Part shown: positions 60,001 to 64,000 of the stretch, piece by piece | Position numbering within the stretch: the first letter of the stretch is position 1 | Layout of the letters: every line of letters starts with the position of its first letter | Origin: Haliclona indistincta | Taxonomy: Eukaryota; Porifera; Demospongiae; Haplosclerida; Chalinidae | DNA: 64,000 bases | Assembly (NCBI GenBank): GCA_964017065.1 | Contig: OZ024791.1 | Location: 7,634,384-7,698,383, forward strand | Reading direction: 5' to 3' | Notes under the pieces: model-generated | Database searches by the model: none | What the model saw: the letters and a program-made list of their open reading frames with translations, nothing else | What the model was told of the DNA's origin: nothing | Program-made: the position numbers and the translations under genes

Positions 60001-61801
60001 TGAAGAGAAGCTCAATATTCCTCCTGGAATTTTAGTAAAAAAGGATGCGTTTCTGTGTCCTTGTGAAGAAAACAGTAATGGCCGCCACGTATATGTCTTC
60101 AAAACCGTTAAGAAGAAAGCCTGGTGCAAGAAGAGTAAAAAGCATCTTGAGCTAAAACCATCACAGCAAAGTTGGTTGGATGAACCACAAGGTGCGTATA
60201 GCTATAATAGTATTCTTGATGTAGATACATGTATATTACTGAGTGAATGAAGCACCAAAGGTGCTGCTGCAGATGCCTTTGTGATAATAAGTAGCAGCCA
60301 GAAACCAGCTAGGAGACTTACAGCTAGGAGACTCACTTAATGTGACATGATTCCAGCTTTTAGTGTCTCCCCAGAAACTAAGCAAGTGCATAGTTGTGGT
60401 TAATAAGTAGTTGCCTACAATAATTGTTTTGACGGACTGCTAGGTACCCTAATTGCCAGAGTAATAGGACATTGTTTTTGGTTACCTGCCACATTAGCAA
60501 TTTTGGTTTAGTTTTGATTCGTATTGTATTCACACTGTCAAGACTGTGAAATCAAACATATCGAAACGTTTAAACAAAATCCTCCAGCTAGTTTTAAGCT
60601 GTAAATTGTTAAACTTTTTGACAAAATTTTCATTATGATTTTTGGTGCTTGTTTGTTCACTGCTGCACTAAATACACATTGAACTGGGTTGAATTTGGTT
60701 TGACCACTGGTATGCATTCATCAAATCCGCTGTGTGAACACACCCTTGTAGTTTTCATTCCTTTTTATCTTGCATGCAGATCATGATTTGCAGCACAACG
60801 CCATAAAAAGAGGTATAAATCCAAGAACCTTTTGGGAACTTCATGACTGCGAGTACAAAGGCGATGGCACAACTCTCATGGTGTTTGATACCGGTATCGA
60901 CCGGGCTCATCAATCTTTCTCTTCGAGGAGTGAAGATATGCTGTTGTTACCACAGGAGGGTGGATCTTATGACGACATGGACGAAGATGGGCATGGTACT
61001 TTTTGTGCAGGAGTTGCTTGTGGTGATGAACAGGATGGCACTTACAAGGATAATAAATCGTTCACATGTTGTGGAGTTGCACCTAATGCTAAATTGGGAA
61101 TTTGGAAGGCTCGTAATACAAATACCAAGTCTGAATTTGTAGAGCGATTGAAAGCATTGACAGAATACATTCAACAGAATACATTCGAGAAACCTCCTAT
61201 TGATGTATTAGTTATTCCTAGAGGAATGCCTAAACCCCACCTCGATATGCAAAGGTGCATCAAGACATTGGATGACATGGGAATTATTATAGTGTGTGCT
61301 GGCAGCAATGATGGTGCTGTAAGCAATAGCATCGCGTACCCTGCTCGTTTTCCTCAAACCATCTGCATTGGTTCTAACACGCCTGGTTCTAAACCAAGTG
61401 ATTTTTCACCTGAAGGCCTTAAAATGGAGTTTTTGGGCATTGGAGAAAATATCATTGGTCCAAAGAGCAAAAAATGTGAAAAAAAGAGTGATTGTTTTTC
61501 AGAAAAGAGTAGTAAAATGTTTTCGATATACAAAGGTACATCATTTAGTGCTCCGGCAGTTGGAGGACTGATATGCTTAATTCTTGAAACTCTAAAATCC
61601 AATCAAGAGGTTCTTCGTATTGCTGAAAAGCTAAATCGCGAATTTATTGTGAGTTTATTGATTTATTTGACACGTGATCAAGGTGTATCATGGGATAAAA
61701 AGTGTGGATATGGAGCCATAGATCGTAAAAAGTTGAAACATTTCTTCAAAAGTCCTATGGACTTTATTAAGAAGATGAGAGATGATAAAGTAATATTCTG
61801 A
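57057..61801 (+). CDS. Death-domain x2 / Roc-COR-like GTPase / subtilisin-type protease fusion (cluster gene D)
   Basis: Seven exons join in phase 1: 57057-57084, 57137-57418, 57465-57725, 57824-57886, 57937-57990, 58161-60191 and 60780-61801, giving 1246 residues with no internal stop. Residues 10-103 and 104-190 are death-fold domains like those of genes A-C and E; 191-229 is a charged linker. The GTPase part has P-loop GAPGSGKTS (K258), a 22-residue tandem repeat, DTGGQP (D415) and VGTFED (~497-502) in the place of T/NKxD. The following ~300 residues, with a winged-helix-like LEFFHGLGIMIYF, resemble COR of Roco proteins. Residues 907-1246 are an S8 peptidase: VFDTGID (D943), GHGTFCAG (H978), CAGSNDG (N1083) and GTSFSAP (S1161). 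No signal peptide, so cytosolic. Inferred role: NTP-switched immune or death protease. The weakest join is the 588-base intron before the protease exon. Confidence 0.8.
58446..58577 (+). repeat. Two in-frame 66-base repeats inside the GTPase domain
   Basis: Two adjacent near-identical 66-base units encode DQHKKTQDVPPTTTSSS and DQHKKTQDVPPITTSSS. They lie between the P-loop and the DTGGQP motif, so the insert probably forms a disordered loop on the GTPase. Confidence 0.9.
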
Positions 61802-62259
61802 AGCTCTATACTACGCTGACACATGACTTTAGATTCTCATTGTGATACTCTTTTAGCAATTTTTTTTGTATTCTCTGTATTTAATTGTTTTTGTATGCTT
61901 AGAAGAAGCTACTAAGTACTAAGCACTGTGTCTTATGTGTAAAAATCAGTTTATTCACACATGTTTTGCACTTTAACTCAGGTTTGAATAATGTTAAAAA
62001 AACAAGTCAAGTGAAACTGAGCACTATCTAGACAATTAAACTGATTGACTCTAGTAGCTCTAGAATAATTATAACAATGTATGGTGAAGGATGGATTCAA
62101 GGTTGTGGTATCATATGTAAATTGATGTGTCTTGTAACTTGTATACACAGATCGGTACTGACTTCCTATAAAGCCTTATAAGGAAACAGTTACACAAGCA
62201 CCTCCTTCTGCCCTAGCTCTTGTTTTCGGCTATCAAGACTCTTGAATACAAGCACTATA
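61802..62259. promoter_or_regulatory. Spacer and promoter of gene E, with a perfect CArG box
   Basis: CCTTATAAGG at 62174-62183 is a perfect CC(A/T)6GG palindrome, 77 bases before the gene E ATG and in the same position as the CArG-like site before gene D. A serum-response-factor-type (MADS-box) site is the standard reading. The rest is AT-rich and empty. Confidence 0.5.
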
Positions 62260-62952
62260 ATGGATACTAGTGCCTCCCATACACCAAGTAAGTTATTATA
62301 GTGTAAGTACTAATGAATGACACTGTGTCCATGACTGCAGTTTCACGAGTTCCTGCTCATCTGGAGCCACTTCTTCAAGAAGAGAGAACTAACTGCACTT
62401 CACTGGGAATTCAGCTCAACATTCCTCTTTCAGTGATTCAAGATCTTGAGAAAAAATCCATGGTCAAGAAGCCAATCAGGCTATGTTTTTTAGAGATGTG
62501 GCAGCAATGGTTCAAGGACAAAGGAGACAGAAAGTGGATTGAAATCTTTGAAGCACTGAAACAACAGAGACACAACAGACTTAAGAATAATTTAGAGAAA
62601 AAGTACAAACCAGACACAATAGGTATGTGTTTTCAATAACATAGAATATAGGTCATTTCCGAATGCAGTTCCGCGAGACTTCAATTTCGAAGGAGAGCTG
62701 AAGGAAATGATTCCCAAATGGTATCTGTTTGGCTGTGCACTTGGAGTATCGACAACAGATATGGATATTATCAAGGAGGACGAGTACAGCTTAAAGGTCA
62801 AAATGATATCTATGCTAGAGGAGTGGAAAAATTATCATGAAGATAGCTACACATGGGAAACCCTACAAGAGGCACTTAGAGTCATTGGTAACCGGAGACT
62901 GGCAGCAAAACTGGAGGAACACAGACTAAAAGACAAACAAGGTTATTATTAG
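62260..62952 (+). CDS. Double death-fold protein (cluster gene E), truncated relative of gene D
   Basis: Three exons, 62260-62287 (MDTSASHTP), 62341-62622 and 62669-62952, join with phase 1 introns into 197 residues. Both domains closely match those of gene D: exon 1, the PVSRVPA-like start, LGIQLNIPLSVIQDLEKKS, and KWYLFGCALGVSTTDMDIIK with YTWETLQEALRVIGNRRLAAKL. In gene D the same exon is spliced after ...KDEQG at this point. Here the frame reads through KDKQGYY into a stop formed at the edge of a repeat element (62951). No GTPase or protease exons follow within the window. It looks like a copy of gene D shortened to an adaptor-like form by a mobile-element insertion. Confidence 0.78.
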
Positions 62953-63010
62953 GGAGACACGGTAGTGTCTCCCTATGTAGGGTTGAACGAGAAAACAAGA
63001 TGGCGGCTAC
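62951..63010. mobile_element. Transposon-like repeat end with terminal hairpin (copy 2), at the end of gene E
   Basis: A perfect 10-base hairpin (AGGGAGACAC, loop GGTA, GTGTCTCCCT; 62951-62974) is followed by TAGGGTTG and AGAAAACAAGATGGCGGC, the reverse complement of the repeat at 17549-17607. The shared core plus different but self-paired terminal hairpins suggest one DNA transposon family. The other end was not located. Confidence 0.55.
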
Positions 63011-64000
63011 ATACAATGTATTAGCGTTCAAACGCTGATATTTCGCCTGGTGATAAATTTTATACGTCCAAAGACACTTAGATATGCTCTCTGGCGTTGC
63101 ACCATCTTGCAGTAGCTAGGAGATTGCTCGAAATTGTTGCTAAAGTGACGAACCTGAAAACGGTGAAAATCGACTTTCGTCATCTTCGTCTTCTTCTTTC
63201 TTTCTTCTTTCTTCAGCGCGCCTAGCGCCTTTACGCGAGCAGTACCGAGACCAAAACACCCACGAACATTCGTGAAATTCTCCTGGCAGGTGCCTTTTGA
63301 ACATTGTTTTTAGCGAAACGGCGATCTAAATTCCGCGAGTTCTCGATCGTGATCCATTGTCAGCTAAGTGTTAGACGCCATTATTGTGATTGCGCAACAC
63401 GCGCGCACGTGACCAAGCAGTGGCTAGCGCACGTGACCAAGCACTAGCTTGAGTATCGCCATGCCGTATGGATCATGGAGAACACATATTTGTCTGGAGT
63501 CTTCGAATAAGGGCAAGCTCGTGTAGGATCGCCATTCTGCGCTTGCCAGATAATTATAACCGGCGTATAGGTCTACAAATAAGTGTGGGCGGGGCTCGTA
63601 TGCATGAATGCGTAGGCGAGCTGATATGTACCACATATTTAGCTACAAGTTCAAAATTGTTAATAATATAAAGAAAAGCCATCAACAGCAGGAAAACTAA
63701 ACCAATGGTGGAAACCATGACAAAGACGACTCAGTACATGGATGATATTGAACTGCACTTCACTGAAAATGAAAAAGGACACAAACAAGAAAATAAAAAA
63801 GATTTCTATCGAAATCAAAAGGATGTAGGGTTGTGAAATCTACCACTGGTCCACAATGTAATCTAACAAGCATGAAATGGTAACACGATTGACTTGCTAA
63901 TAGACCATAGATCCCTACATCAGTGGCTGTACATAAGATCAATAATTATTTTGTCACAAGCTGAATCCAATTCAATTTAAGGTGTCAGTCAACAGCAACT
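63011..64000. other. Right end of window without recognised genes
   Basis: No convincing exon was seen. Part may belong to the repeat element starting at 62951. A direct repeat GCGCACGTGACCAAGCA occurs twice between about 63402 and 63444 and contains CACGTG. A pyrimidine run lies at 63186-63214. Confidence 0.45.

Noticed and set aside
60770..61801. Protease as an independent gene
   Set aside because: The exon begins at a clean acceptor in the phase matching the GTPase exon, and the only early ATG lies right at the catalytic Asp strand, which would remove the N-terminal part of the fold. Transcript data should still decide.
1..64000. tRNA, rRNA, CRISPR array or prokaryotic operon structure
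   Set aside because: I looked for cloverleaf-like B-box motifs, regular spacer arrays and operon spacing and saw none; the window is typical intron-bearing animal DNA.

Overview
The window looks like nuclear DNA of an early-branching animal, most likely a demosponge. Genes are closely packed on both strands, introns are short (roughly 45-300 bases, GT-AG), and the set is purely animal: T-box factor, two SHP-type phosphatases, a talin-head protein, a rabphilin-type Rab effector and an expansion of death-domain genes. Species identity is inference; nothing here proves it, and a cnidarian or other basal animal is possible. All exon boundaries were read by eye from splice motifs and reading-frame continuity.

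Layout. 1-2.7 kb: mostly empty, with a possible first exon of phosphatidylinositol synthase (-). 3.4-7.3 kb: T-box factor (+, 6 exons). 7.6-8.6 kb: CNTD1-like cyclin (+, one exon). 8.8-11.8 kb: seven-helix receptor (-, 13 small exons) carrying a TA-flanked MITE. 12.1-14.8 kb: RFC5 (+, 10 exons), head to head with the receptor. 15.0-16.8 and 17.8-19.5 kb: two intronless SHP1/2-type phosphatases (-). 19.9-22.9 kb: RAB34/36-like GTPase (+). 23.2-29.3 kb: SPECC1L/cytospin-like coiled-coil protein with a C-terminal CH domain (-). 31.1-36.1 kb: rod-less talin-head FERM protein (-), head to head with a rabphilin/Noc2-like protein (+, 36.3-40.8 kb). 41.1-63 kb: a cluster of death-domain genes.

Assembly warning. 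32176-43629 and 43830-55299 are the same locus shown twice, separated by exactly 200 N. I saw no difference over the first ~9.9 kb (constant offset 11654); the right-hand ~1.5 kb differs by SNPs and small indels, as two alleles would. The likeliest reading is two overlapping contig ends that were never merged. The FERM, rabphilin-like and first two death-domain genes therefore probably exist once per haploid genome.

Most interesting system. At 57057-61801 seven exons join in phase into one 1246-residue protein: two death-fold domains, a Roc/COR-like P-loop GTPase and a subtilisin-type (S8) serine protease with D, H, N and S in place. Around it lie small genes made only of the same death-fold exons (41080, 54659, 55983 and 62260, plus a decayed exon near 55.6 kb), all built from symmetric phase 1-1 exons after a tiny first exon ending in Thr-Pro. 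The layout suggests an innate-immune or cell-death module: an NTP-switched, death-domain-recruited protease with death-domain-only adaptors or decoys. That function is inference; the domains and gene structure are visible in the sequence.
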